A DNA stretch of 64,000 nt from Phytophthora hibernalis (lineage: Eukaryota; Oomycota; Peronosporomycetes; Peronosporales; Peronosporaceae). How positions within the stretch are numbered: the first letter of the stretch is position 1; each line of letters starts with the position of its first letter. A program made the position numbers and the translations under genes. Below the pieces are notes generated by a model. That model was not told where the DNA came from. It saw nothing but the letters and a program-made list of their open reading frames with translations, and searched no databases. Shown here piece by piece: positions 1-9,635 of this stretch. The stretch covers positions 62,001 to 126,000 of the forward strand of contig JAAKBF010000233.1 in the NCBI GenBank assembly GCA_012656075.1. Reading direction: 5' to 3'.

Positions 1-1
1 T

Positions 2-220
2 GACGCCGACGTGGTGGTTGTTCATCGACTCGTTCCGGGCGAGCAGGCCCAGCAGAGCGGCGCAATCAACGCCGGTGATGTGCTTGTCGCCGTGAACGGA
101 CTGCCCGTGTACGAGATGGAGCTGGCCGACGTCGTGAAGCTCTGGCGCGGCGTGGACGGTGAGGCCGAGTTCTGTTTTCTGCCCATGAACGAGTATCTGC
201 GCAAGTACGGCACGTCTTGA
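2..220 (+). CDS. PDZ-domain protein, 3' end only
   Basis: The frame is open from the left edge of the window to a TGA at 218-220, so this is the last 72 codons of a gene lying mostly outside the window. The peptide has the typical second half of a PDZ fold: a segment reading GEQAQQSGAINAGDVLVAVN, a short loop, then ADVVKLW and a final strand. The GDVLVAVNG stretch is the classic strand before helix B. PDZ domains bind C-terminal peptides or lipids and act as scaffolds. Another PDZ protein, START-linked, lies at 28-32 kb, so START-PDZ proteins recur here, but nothing shows what precedes this PDZ. The fold is clear; the biological role is unknown. Confidence 0.6.
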   Translation, partial: DADVVVVHRLVPGEQAQQSGAINAGDVLVAVNGLPVYEMELADVVKLWRGVDGEAEFCFLPMNEYLRKYGTS

Positions 221-674
221 GCTGGTGATTTTGTTATTCCGAGGCAGTTGTTAGTTGTTGCTGCCACCTCGAGCGCCGATAGTAGGCGAGCGAGTGCATA
301 TTCGTCGTTGACGTTGTGTCGTTTTACTGTTCGTAATCCAGATTGATCACGAGAAACCTTGAAGTTGTTGAAGTTGTTTTTGTGTTCGGTCATGAAGAGA
401 ACAGGTAATACACTGTAGTACAATGCACAAGTAGTGCTGGATGGCATCACCTCCTTTTCAATCACAGCTTCACTGCTCAGACACCGTCTCTAAAGATACA
501 GGCGAAATATCTAAGTCATCAGGAGGTGAAGATGAATACACCAGGTGGCAAAATGCCAAGTATGACCAGCCCCATCCTCTGCCGGATACTTCTCGTACCT
601 CTACATGCGTGAGCATATTGCACCACCTTGACCTGTGTACACCAGCATAACTCAAAGAGAGGCGAAACACTGCA
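221..674. other. Intergenic spacer, no gene seen
   Basis: About 450 bases between the PDZ gene stop and the ATG of the C2-domain gene. Short ORFs here have no family features and overlap each other on both strands. I see no RNA gene or transposon end. Confidence 0.5.
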
Positions 675-1912
675 ATGCGGGGCTCGAGCGACTTCCTCCG
701 CGTCAAGAACCTGTGGCAGACGCGCATCGGGCGCTCGCAAAGCCGAGAAAACGCAGCTCAAGACACCACCACCACAGCCTCAGAGCGCGACTATCGCGAG
801 TCCATCCTTGAAAACGAGGTGCAATCCCAGACGCCTCACACGCCGGCCATCGATGCAGACTTCCACAAATACTCAATGGAGTATGACCCACAGATCACCA
901 AACCAGCAGCAAACGAAGAGGTGACGCCTGTATCACCAGCCTCGTCGTCTTCCACCTCAGCATCAACGGAGTCGCCATCGCCATCGCCTGAGAAAGCCAC
1001 TGCGAACCCCGTTACGTCCATGTTCAGGACGTTCTCGGACGTGTGCGTCTTCCCGAGTATCATGAGCAAACCTCCTCCTGCTCCTACGACGTCTTCGTCA
1101 GTATCATCAACGCTGCTGTCTTTTGCACCGACCCCGTGGAGAACCACCCGTTCGTCTTCAGACTGCTCCAGCTCGTCCTTTTCATTCGCGTCGGTGAGTT
1201 TATCATCGGCACTCTCACCTCGTGAGGCTGCCGAGAACGCCATCAACAATGTCCACAACGTGAGCTCTCGGTGTCGAACTGCAGTGTCCAGCGCCATCTC
1301 TCGGGAAGTCCGTACGGTGAATTGGTTGTCGTTGACGTCCTGGAAGCCCGCGGCCTCGCACTCGACCGGGACGAAAGTGGCGACGATCTTCCGTTCGCCG
1401 TCACGATGCAGCTCGGTCGATTGAGTCGCAAGACTAGGCCTGTGGACCGTGACAACTGTATGGTGAGCGAACGCTTTGTCTTCTGGTTGGCATCTTCGCC
1501 CACCATTGACCAGCGCACGCTCGACATCTTCGTGTATGGAAATGACCAGCGAGACCTTGGAGAAGTGCATCTGAGCCTGGCCATGCCTGTGAACGAGGCG
1601 TTTGCAGACTGGTACCCGCTGGTTCGCAGAGCTGACGGTCTGAAGCACGGTTCGGTGCGAGTGGCAATGCGACGATTTGTGCTCACATCGTCGCCGATGC
1701 TTGAAGCCGGCAAGACGCTGGGCGAACGAGAAGGCTGTCTGTGCTTCAGTGACAGCAAACGCTACGGAGAACTTCTGCCTGAGCTGTGGAGCTGCTTTCC
1801 CTGTGCTGAGCCGGAAGTGACCGAGTCTTTGATGAGCCCAAAGGAGGAGGATATTAGTAGCAAGCTCGGGCGCTTGATCGACTTCGAACAAGTCCAGCGA
1901 GACGTTTTCTGA
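675..1912 (+). CDS. C2-domain protein with disordered N-terminus
   Basis: The proposed start is the ATG at 675 (MRGSSDFLRVKNLWQ). The first roughly 115 residues are Ser/Pro/Thr-rich and probably disordered. The C-terminal part (1265-1912) looks like a C2 domain: it opens GELVVVDVLEARGLAL, continues with strands around FAVTMQLG and LDIFVYGNDQRDLGEVHLSL, and ends near FEQVQRDVF. C2 domains bind membranes or proteins, often with calcium; the full acidic loop set is not obvious. The coding frame moves from frame 3 to frame 2 near 1050, back near 1215, and to frame 2 again near 1262. Adding single bases restores a continuous protein (for example VHNVELSVSNC across 1262). I therefore read it as one exon with base-calling indels, although a GTGAGT at 1194 could mark an intron. 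Confidence 0.5.
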
Positions 1913-2217
1913 TCCAGTATCCCGTGGTGCTGTAGGTCGATCGTAGACCCACCATTTTATTCAAATAAGCAAGTGACGTTCATCGTGACAATATCTTGTT
2001 GCTCCATTGATGTCCATCGCTACATTTCCTTGCTGCTCATCGTGCCGTGTTCAAAACTTGCTGTCTCAACCCAAGTCTGCAGGCAGATGCAAGCAGTAGC
2101 CACGCAACGAGGACAAGAAGACGCGACTTCTCCCACTTGGTCCAGTACGAGGGCGTTCGACGAATGTCTGGCTGTTTGTAGAGGGCTGACCGTTGACTGT
2201 GTGAGGGAAAGCAGGAG

Positions 2218-2765
2218 GATGAAGAGAAGGAGGAACCCGTGGAGGTGAAGCCCAACTTCGGACTCACGGGCGCGCTGGCCAAGGATCAGACGACGGGGAA
2301 CGTGCAGAACGAAGTGGCCTTCAAGTTCTCGGAGGCCCGGCAGCCCACCAAGTGCTACCGGTTCTACGTGTTCAAGGACGACAAGAATGTTGGGGAGACT
2401 GGGGAAATGCAGTGAGTTGTTGCCAGTCAAGAGGAGACTGACGACTGGTGTTTGTGTGTGCAGCAACACTCCATGTGCATCGCAAGAGCGCGTTCCTCGA
2501 CATCCCCACGGAGCACTCGTCGTGCTCGAAGCAAGCAACATGCCGTGCTACAGTACCGAATGTACCAGAACGAGACTGAGGACGATTCGAGCAGGAAGTG
2601 CGGCCGTACATTTTGGACCTCAACAGCACGAACTCGACATTCGTCAATGGGCGGAAGGTCGACGGCTCGCGCTACATTGAGCTCAAGGAGAAGGACGTGC
2701 TCAAGTTCGGCGAGAGCACCCGCGAGTACGTGCTCATGTGCGCCTGCTTCGAAGCAAAACGATAA
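2218..2765 (+). pseudogene. SNIP1/PML1-like FHA-domain gene, broken
   Basis: Conceptual translation gives hallmark SNIP1-family strings: KPNFGLTGALAKD, PTKCYRFYVFKDDKN, LHVHRKSAFL, SSCSKQHAVLQYR, PYILDLNSTNSTFVNG and IELKEKDVLKFGESTREYVL. This family is a nuclear FHA protein of the spliceosome/RES complex. The copy is damaged in several ways. The phosphopeptide-binding GRD segment that normally follows SAFL is missing, so FL runs straight into DIPTEH. Four bases (AGCA type) are duplicated at about 2532. The frame shifts again near 2590. An intron with GTGAGT and TGCAG ends can be seen at about 2410-2462, but its junction does not keep frame. No convincing start codon lies upstream. The in-frame loss of the GRD segment is not explained by homopolymer errors, so I favour a true pseudogene. 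Confidence 0.6.
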
Positions 2766-3649
2766 ATGCTGTAGGAACGATATAAGACAAGACAATACTT
2801 AGTGAAAAGGCTTAATCGTTTCAATATATAACATGCAAACTTGACTTCACGCTTCTTCACCAGGTCTCTTGGCAAGGATTGGATCGGGCCATCAAGCACC
2901 ACGTAGCAGTAAAAGAGGTGGCAGGGCACAACACACGAGGAAAGGATCGGACGCAAGCACCGAAGAAAAGTAAAGGAGCAGGCGAGTGAGCGATCACAGT
3001 GGCCAACAGGGAGTGATGAGTCCCTGTCGACCACTGCGAAAGCACACCGCGCCCACACCGTACACGAAGCGCACCAGGACGGCAGCTGCAACGGGGGTAA
3101 TGCGCCCCGATCAACCGAGTCAGTTCGCGCAACATGACGTACGGCTACCAAGCCTCAGCACTCACGTCCAGGAGCCTTCGACGAGCGAGCGACCACAGAA
3201 TAGTGCGCAGAGAGAAATGCGTCTCTGCGTCGACAAACAGGCGTAAAGGAGAGTAATGAGTCTTCTCGCTTGTCTCCGCCGCTTTCTTCTGCTTCCGGCG
3301 CTGTTGCATCTTCGCCGCGGTGTTGCACAAGGTTTACGTCCTGGACGCAGCTTTCTCCAAACGCGTGTCCAGAGTTTGTCGAGTCCGTCATGGACTCTCG
3401 CTGTCCTCCTCAACCGCCCGCTTCCGGGACTACTTGCCGTTGTGCGTCCAAGAAGAGCAGTCTGTGGACGTCACCGTCATCATCATGCTCTTGCGGTGCT
3501 TGGGCTACTGGTGCGTCCGCGACAAGATGTTGTCTCTCGCTTGCGGCACTGCTTGCAATTATGCATCCAGGAAGAGCAGCCCGTTGACGGGACCGTCATC
3601 ATCACGCACTTCAAAAATTTTGGCTGCTGCGTCCGTACGAGACGGCGAG
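2766..3649. other. Spacer with no convincing gene
   Basis: Nearly 900 bases between the SNIP1-like remnant and the MITE at 3660. Short overlapping ORFs occur on both strands, none with a recognisable domain. The right-hand part holds the 119-base tandem duplication listed separately. Confidence 0.4.
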
Positions 3650-3655
3650 GATGCT
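3430..3655. repeat. Two-copy imperfect tandem duplication, about 119-base period
   Basis: The block GCGTCCAAGAAGAGCAG followed by a GACGTCACCGTCATCATCA-like stretch near 3444 recurs near 3563 as GCATCCAGGAAGAGCAG followed by a closely similar stretch. Flanking bases also match. The copies have diverged by many substitutions and the second runs up to the target-site copy of the MITE. No function is visible. Confidence 0.5.
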
Positions 3656-3659
3656 GACC

Positions 3660-4023
3660 AGGTCTCCCGATTATGGCATTTTTATTTATGAGTAGGCCTC
3701 CTCTGACATAAATAATGTCATCTTACAGCAGCGAACAATAAATAATGAAGCGCAAGCTGACGTTGCATTGCACCTGCAAAACCATGAAAACTTAAGTGTG
3801 CACGGGAGTATAAGCACATACTACGTAGTACTTCGAAGTGCGTTGCTTAAAACCTTAAAAAACAACCGATTTGACAGCTTGAATCACTTTATTAAGAGGA
3901 AAACTGAGTTCCATAAATTATGTAGCGGTGCGTCCTATGGTCTTCCTGGTTGGCAGAAATAAATATATTATGTATGGTTTCATAAGAAATTATTGAAAAG
4001 ACCATGCCATAATCGGGACCCCT
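3660..4023. mobile_element. MULE-type MITE with 9-base target duplication
   Basis: The element is about 364 bases long and has 20-base terminal inverted repeats matching at 18 positions. The inner 14 bases, CCCGATTATGGCAT and its complement at 4004-4017, are perfect. It is flanked by an exact 9-base direct repeat GATGCTGAC (3650-3658 and 4024-4032), the target-site length typical of Mutator-like elements. The interior is AT-rich with no coding capacity, so it is a non-autonomous passenger. It contains the palindrome TACTACGTAGTA (3819-3830), also seen at 25032-25043. Confidence 0.75.
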
Positions 4024-4065
4024 GATGCTGACGAGGTCACAGAGCTCTTCCATGGCGCAGTCGTT

Positions 4066-4870
4066 CTACGGCATGCTCAAAGCCTTCTCCACGGTCACAC
4101 ACGTGGCTACCGTCGTGTTTTCAGTATTGTTTGGGCTGACCGGCGAGCGACAACTCTTCTCTTCCACCGAACTCAGATACTTGGCCAGGTCATCTTCGCA
4201 CAGCAGCTTCCGCTGCGTGTCCAGTTCTTCTATCTGCTGCACATCCTTGAGCAGCATGTTGGCGGCCTTGTGAGGTTTGCTGGTACGTTGTATTGCGTGT
4301 TGATACCATGACAGAGGTTGCTGGGCAGAAGGCCAAGCAGGGGCCACCGACGCTCAAAAGCTGGAGTGCCGTGCGGCGTCGGCAGGTGCCCTCCAACGAA
4401 TGTATTTGACGTACTTAGGGAGAAATGGCTGGCAACAGCACGCGCAGCGTGGCTCGCTATCTAAAGATCTGTTCTGCCGTGGCCTCGCAGAGAACCACGG
4501 CTATGACCTGCAACTCACTTCACAGGCCTCATCCGTCTCCGCTCTCTCCTTCAGCGCCATCACCTCGCTGCGGAGCATCGGGCACCCCTCCACGTACTGC
4601 AGGATCTTGTCCTGGGCCTCTGCATACTGCTTAGTGAGCTCTGCGAGCTGCTTGGCGTGGGCCTCAGTGAGCCGCTTGACGAGGTCCTTCGATGCCTCCT
4701 TCGTGGCCTCCTTCACGGCCTACTTGCTGGCCCGCTTGTACGCGACCAAGGAGTCTTGTTGCTGCTGTTGGACGAAGTTTAGCTTGGAGGCCTTGTGCTT
4801 GATCTTCTGCGTGGTCTGGCGCAGCTCCGCGGTGAGCACCTGGTTCTAGGATGATGATTTCGATCAATAG
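4066..4870 (-). pseudogene. Coiled-coil protein gene, apparently decayed
   Basis: On the minus strand two coding blocks are visible. The first (about 4850-4505) reads as a charged coiled coil with strings such as DLVKRLTEAHAKQLAELTKQ and KILQYVEGCPMLRSEV. It is followed by a good splice donor (GAA|GTGAGT). The second (about 4290-4066) reads KPHKAANMLLKDVQQIEEL and DDLAKYLSSVEEK. An in-frame TAG interrupts the first block near 4720, and the two blocks do not join in phase. A MITE lies just downstream at 3660-4023. The stop is a substitution-type lesion, unlike the single-base deletions elsewhere, so decay is likely. The family was not recognised. Confidence 0.4.
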
Positions 4871-4989
4871 TGCCAGTGATCTCAAAACCTTGAGACGCAA
4901 ATATGTTATTGGAGCTGATTGAAACCCGCCCGAATGTGACCCACAATGATTGAGAACAACGCCAACTACACGCCTCCGATCAAATTCGT

Positions 4990-5262
4990 GCTCAATGTGG
5001 TTGGGCCACTTTCGAACTCCAGAACCACAACGATAAAAGCAGTGTAGAAAAGCAGAACCCCGCAGAAGAGGAACCAGTTGTCGATCTTAACCACGAGGCG
5101 AGAAATAAAAATATTGGTTTCTGCCGAGCATGGTCTTTCGTCCGCATGCGTTCATCAGTCGCTTTTCTGATGGCCACATAGATCACTAGCTGGAACACGA
5201 TATGAAAGATAATCAAGAGTTGCGGGCTGAACCCCACGTGTACAGTCCAGGGTGATATCATC
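4990..5262 (-). pseudogene. Fragment of a membrane protein
   Basis: A minus-strand stretch encodes two hydrophobic segments. One reads QLLIIFHIVFQLVIYVAI (about 5215-5160). In the next frame, WFLFCGVLLFYTAFIVVVLE lies at about 5080-5025. They are joined by a basic linker (KATDERMRTKDHARQK). The arrangement suggests two transmembrane helices of a channel or transporter, but the frame changes between them, the N-terminus is not evident and no family motif is visible. It may be a gene remnant or an exon pair of an unrecognised gene. Confidence 0.25.
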
Positions 5263-5319
5263 TGGGAGCTTATTGGTCCCGACGAGAAGCCTGCACTAGA
5301 AAAGAGAAGAGAGTCAGTA

Positions 5320-5485
5320 CAGTGCTACCCCTCGTTATGCGCACCTCGATAATCCAATGACCCCGTCAAATCAGTTTAGAAATTATTTCAATTTTTAACC
5401 AAATTGCTGCATTATTTTTGTTCTATACCTAATCCCTCTAAAAACACTTTGCCGAACCCACTGCGCATAACGAGGGATAGCACTG
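5320..5485. mobile_element. Mariner/pogo-like MITE, TA target site
   Basis: A 166-base element is bounded by inverted repeats of about 24 bases that start CAGTGCTA and contain CCCTCGTTATGCGCA; the two ends differ at one C/T position. Both ends abut TA dinucleotides (5318-5319 and 5486-5487), the target duplication of the Tc1/mariner/pogo superfamily. There is no coding capacity. Confidence 0.7.
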
Positions 5486-5571
5486 TACACGATTGACTTG
5501 TCTTGAGAAAACGTAAGTCCATCAACCGACGAAATGAAAAGAGCTTTCTATTGACTAAAATAAATGGTTTA

Positions 5572-6476
5572 TTAACGTGTTTGACGTTTGCGTGACTTGA
5601 ACGGAAGAACACGACTGCGCGTGGTGTCAGCCACGCGCACTAATCTCAACACGGTGGTGAGTTTGATCTGGTCCGTTCTACGCGTGCGTGCGCTAGGCTT
5701 TAACTTCAGTGTATCGTAGCCCGTCTTGAACAGCTCGATGGCGTGTTCTTCATCGCAGATGACCGGCATTGGTAAGCCCTTTTGCACTTCGATGCCGTTG
5801 ATAATGTGCCTCATTATCATCGACCTATCTGATAGAGTTGCTTTCGTTTTTGGTGTGCTCAGATCGTCGGATGAAATACCGTTATACGGAGGATACCCGC
5901 GCCTGACATCGCCAAACCACCACAGCATCCAAGCTGCAAGTGGATCAATGCTAGGAAATCAAAGTCTCTCGGCAGCAGGTGAAATGTTTCTCCCTATGTA
6001 TAGTTTTGACGTGCCGGTGCTGACGATGATACACTTGTTGGATCTTTCGTATTCGTTCCCCTGCAGGCCCAAGCCCGTCAAGAGAGACGTGAGTTCCTCG
6101 CGTAGCAGCTCCCTTGTGATATTACCTGCCGCTACGCCTGTTTTCTCCAGCACATGCTCCATTCGCTGCTCCTACACATCGGGGAGAGCATCAATCGAGT
6201 TTTTGCTGCCTGTCTAGTATTTTTATATAGTTCAATATGGGGTGGAATTCCAGTTGGGTGCATCGTTTTCGACTCCTCGTTCTCCAAATTTGATAAAAAC
6301 TCATCCAAAATCGCCAGGTTAGTAAACACTGAGGTTGACCGCAGTTGATGATTGCTGGGCAGCTCGTTTAGAAGAAATTCGGCATGTTGCACTAATGAGG
6401 CAAGACAAAGCTCCAAAATTGCAACGAGATTAGGATCCTTCCTGTCCACAACTCCCTGCGAGCTTCCATCACTCAT
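5572..6476 (-). pseudogene. GCR1_C-like transposon-derived gene
   Basis: Three overlapping minus-strand frames make one conceptual protein. The N-terminal part (6476-6132) is helical and contains ELPSNHQLRSTSVFTNL and HPTGIPPHIELYKNTRQAAK. The middle (6162-5959) has LLREELTSLLTGLGLQ. The C-terminal part (5928-5572) reads AWMLWWFGDVRRGYPPYNG, then LSTPKTKATLSDRSMIM, and ends in a basic tail. A W-rich LW-x-GD...YPPYR motif followed by a basic LSD segment resembles the GCR1_C DNA-binding domain, abundant in oomycete mobile elements including Cryptons. No recombinase catalytic domain is visible, so this is probably a fragment or domesticated piece. The family assignment comes from pattern memory and needs a profile search. 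An open frame to 6786 may belong to it. Confidence 0.45.
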
Positions 6477-6786
6477 GACATCTTTTTGAGCACTGCCTGC
6501 AGGCTGACTTGTACGCTAGTGTTTTGACCAATGAGAGAGCGGTCTTATCGTCGGCGAATGGACTTACGATTTCTCGGAAGGATTCGATCCGTAGCCGCTC
6601 ATAGTGGATCACAGTCATAATAGCCGATCGGGATTCGTAATTCATATGAAACTTACGGAACACCGGCAATGAATGAGGGACAGCACGTAGCAGCCACGTA
6701 CGTATTGGGTCACATCTTGTTCTTCGTTGTCTTCTGTTTGTTCTCATGCATCGTCTGGGACTTGGTATTGCAGCGAACGGCCACAA

Positions 6787-7082
6787 CTCCCCTTTGGCGG
6801 TCGTATGGATTGTTTGGCACGAGTCGTGAAGGGTGGCAAGTTTCGTTGCGGCACCGCGAAATGAACGGACAGAACAATTTCGGCGGGAAGAACGATGTCT
6901 ATGTATTGATTGGCCTTCATTACCATGCAGTTTTCGGCTCGACTCTAGCTAGCGGCTCGGAGGAGTCATGGTCATGCTCAGTGACTGCACTATATACTGT
7001 AGATATAGAAATAGCGGCGACTTCGCTACGCACGATGTGGATTGCTCACATGCATAGCAAACTCAACAAACCACCTGGCTGC
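6787..7082. other. Spacer, no gene seen
   Basis: About 300 bases between the GCR1_C-like remnant and the stop codon of the IMP dehydrogenase gene. No ORF with family features; it probably includes the 3' region of IMP dehydrogenase. Confidence 0.4.
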
Positions 7083-8609
7083 TTAGTACAAACGCTTCTC
7101 GTACGTGTACAGCGAGTGCACGTTGCCCTCACGCTGGGCAGCCGGCGTACGCAGCTCAAAGCGGAGCTCGCCGTTGTGCAGGGCCTCGTGCACGTTCTCG
7201 AGGCTGACCTGGCCCAGGTCCTGCAGGCCGTGTTTGATGCCCTGCTGTAGGTACGGGATGTACTTCATCAGTGAACCCTTGTCAACGACAGCACCGCTCA
7301 CACCCTGAGCGACCTTGACGCTGGCGTGGGTGGCGAAGTAGCGCTTGGACGAACCAGCGGTCATGGCCTCAATGGAGCCCATGCCACGGTACTTCTTAAG
7401 ACGGACGCCGTCCTGGAAGTAGTACTGGCCCGGGGACTCTTCGGTACCGGCGAAGAGCGAACCGCACATTACAGCCGAGGCACCGACGGTCAGGGCCTTG
7501 ACGATGTGGCCCGAGCTGGCAATACCACCGTCGGCAATGACAGGCACGCCGAACTGACGGGCGTAGCGAGCCGTGTTGTAGACGGAGCTGGCCTGGGCGC
7601 GGCCGACAGCGCACACCTCCTGCGTGGTACAGATGGAGCCGACACCCATTCCAACCTTGAGGCCATCAGCACCGGCGTCGATGAGACGCTTGCACTGCAT
7701 GCGGGTGACGACGTTTCCGCCGATCACGTCAATGTGCGGGTACGTGGCTTTGATCCACTTGATGAGGTCCACTTGGAATGTCGAGTCTCCCTGCGACGAG
7801 TCGATCACAATAAGGTTCACGCCAGCCTTGACGAGTTCCGTGCAGCGTTCACGGTCGTTGGGGCGCGTGCCAATAGCAGCACCCACAAGCAGTTGCTTGT
7901 TGGCGTCCTTTGAGGCGTTGGGGAAGTCGCGGTTCTTAACCAAATCGCGACGCGAGATGAGCGACATGAACTCACCCTTGGCGTTCACGATCGGGAGCTT
8001 GCCCTTCTTGCTCTCGCGCAGGATGCGGTTGGCCTCACTGAGCGAGACGCCCTCGGGAGCGGTGACCAGAGTGGTGGACATGACCTCCTTGAGCTTGGTG
8101 GCGCGGTCCTCGATGAAATCGATGTCGCGGTTGCTCACGATGCCCACGAGAACGCTGCCGACCTTGCCGCTCTCGGTGATGGGGATGCCAGCGAAGCCGA
8201 ACTCGGCCTTGATGCGGTCCACGTCGGCCAGCGAGTCCTCGGGCGAGAGGCACTTGGGGTCGGTGATGAAGCCATTCTTGAACTTCTTGACGAGACGCAC
8301 CTCCTTGACCTGCTCCTCCACCGTCATGTTGTAGTGGATGATGCCGATGGCGCCGTGCAGAGCCATGCCGATGGCCATGGCGTGCTCCGTGACTGTGTCC
8401 ATGGGTGAGCTCACGAGCGGCAGACGCAGAGAAATGTTGCGAGAGACCTTCGTCTCCAGCTGCACGGCGTCCACGCCGAAGTTGATGTGGCCCGGCATGA
8501 GGATCAGGTCGTCGTACGTGTAGCCTTGTCCCTGGTTCTTGTTCACGAAGATGTCGATGCCCGAGCGGCCATCCAGCAGCTCCTGGTCGATGATCGGAGT
8601 GGAAGCCAT
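7083..8609 (-). CDS. IMPDH: Inosine-5'-monophosphate dehydrogenase
   Basis: Oxidises IMP to XMP with NAD, the committed step of guanine nucleotide synthesis, in the cytosol. The 508-residue protein starts at the ATG at 8609 (MASTPIIDQELL); an upstream non-ATG frame was not used. Length matches eukaryotic IMPDH. Visible features are YTYDDLILMPGHI (barrel start), a Bateman/CBS pair at roughly residues 110-225 (SLADVDRIKAEFGFAGIPI and LPIVNAKGEFMSLISRRDLV), VIDSSQGDS for ribose-phosphate binding, and the catalytic cysteine near residue 327 in GMGVGSICTTQEV. VIADGGIASSG and the flap RLKKYRGMGSIEAM follow, then VAQGVSGAVVDKGS. The reading frame is intact. Single-gene transcription is likely, since the next gene upstream is divergent and 1 kb away. 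Confidence 0.97.
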   Translation of the reverse strand: MASTPIIDQELLDGRSGIDIFVNKNQGQGYTYDDLILMPGHINFGVDAVQLETKVSRNISLRLPLVSSPMDTVTEHAMAIGMALHGAIGIIHYNMTVEEQVKEVRLVKKFKNGFITDPKCLSPEDSLADVDRIKAEFGFAGIPITESGKVGSVLVGIVSNRDIDFIEDRATKLKEVMSTTLVTAPEGVSLSEANRILRESKKGKLPIVNAKGEFMSLISRRDLVKNRDFPNASKDANKQLLVGAAIGTRPNDRERCTELVKAGVNLIVIDSSQGDSTFQVDLIKWIKATYPHIDVIGGNVVTRMQCKRLIDAGADGLKVGMGVGSICTTQEVCAVGRAQASSVYNTARYARQFGVPVIADGGIASSGHIVKALTVGASAVMCGSLFAGTEESPGQYYFQDGVRLKKYRGMGSIEAMTAGSSKRYFATHASVKVAQGVSGAVVDKGSLMKYIPYLQQGIKHGLQDLGQVSLENVHEALHNGELRFELRTPAAQREGNVHSLYTYEKRLY

Positions 8610-9635
8610 TGTCGGTGGATGGGTTTTAAGTCGGACGAACAGATCGGAGCAAAAGCCCAAGTGACGGAAGTGTCGGTTCATGCACGTCCGGCACACACCA
8701 CCCCAAGGCCAATGGTTTCGGATTTTGTTTTAGCCAATTGGAAGCGTGGAATGGCGGAGGATGCAGCCAATCGAAACGCGAGCATGGACACGAAAAAGCA
8801 TTGCTTTCTGGTGTTGTGCTGCAATTGAATCAACATCGCGTGAGCGAGAGCCGTCGGTATTATATCCGTGCGCGCACAGTTCCGGACCACCCCGTTTCCA
8901 TACAAGTTCTATTTAAAGCTCGTTTTTTTCAATCGATCGCTGAGGCTTGTTTTAAGGCGTATCGAGTTATTGAAACTACCATTAAGACGAATCGAATGGT
9001 ATCGTTTACACTCGATTCACACCAAAACTTGCTCATTCGGGGCAGTAGTCACCTGAATGCAACGCAGATTATCGTAGAAAGCCGGGTCGATCCATACAGG
9101 GCAAAATCGTAAGTATTTGGAAGCTCGTGGGCTCCTGTAAGGGGAGAACAAGGCTGCAAAATGATGAAAAATGCGTCAAAACGCCTGTTTAACTTCAAGT
9201 TTGTATGGGCGACTGTTGGCGCAACCAGTGGTGCGCGAAAAATAGTTGCTCGATTCTAATGTATTTTTCATGTTATAGTGCCACAGCAGCGACACCAGCA
9301 AATGCATATATGGAACAAGCTAACGCTTCTCGTTCTTTTGGTGTGCCCTGCAGTGCATGACGCCACTTTTTCATGAAGTTATGGGCATTCTCAAAAACTG
9401 GTCCGGAACTGTGCTGATACTTACCGATATGGCATAAGCCTTATGCGGCATGGTGAGAAAATAAAGCTTCTCGACTAGCGCACCAATGAAGTCCACCCTA
9501 CAACTTAGCCGCGACTCTAACTTTCCGCGTTTCAAACCACATACAAAAAGCAAGCTAAACCAGCTTCAACTTCGAAAGATCGCCAAACGACGTCGAGGAT
9601 ATCCTTGTCAAACGTCAACTGCACCACCTGAGACC
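8610..9635. promoter_or_regulatory. Divergent intergenic region with CCAAT boxes
   Basis: About 1 kb separates the start codons of the divergently transcribed IMP dehydrogenase and GDP-mannose dehydratase genes, so it should hold both promoters. Three CCAAT motifs lie within 170 bases of the IMP dehydrogenase start (near 8707, 8733 and 8768). CCAAT boxes are common in oomycete promoters. No gene was seen; short ORFs lack family features. Confidence 0.35.

Noticed and set aside
1194..1284. Intron in the C2-domain gene (GTGAGT to TGCAG)
   Set aside because: Removing it leaves the reading phase wrong. Keeping the sequence and adding single bases gives continuous, sensible protein, so an intron is less likely, though not excluded.
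836..1891. 351-codon minus-strand ORF
   Set aside because: It is antisense to the C2-domain gene. The plus strand carries the recognisable domain; the long shadow frame results from GC-rich codon use.
7326..8334. Plus-strand ORFs over IMP dehydrogenase
   Set aside because: Shadows of a certain gene on the other strand.
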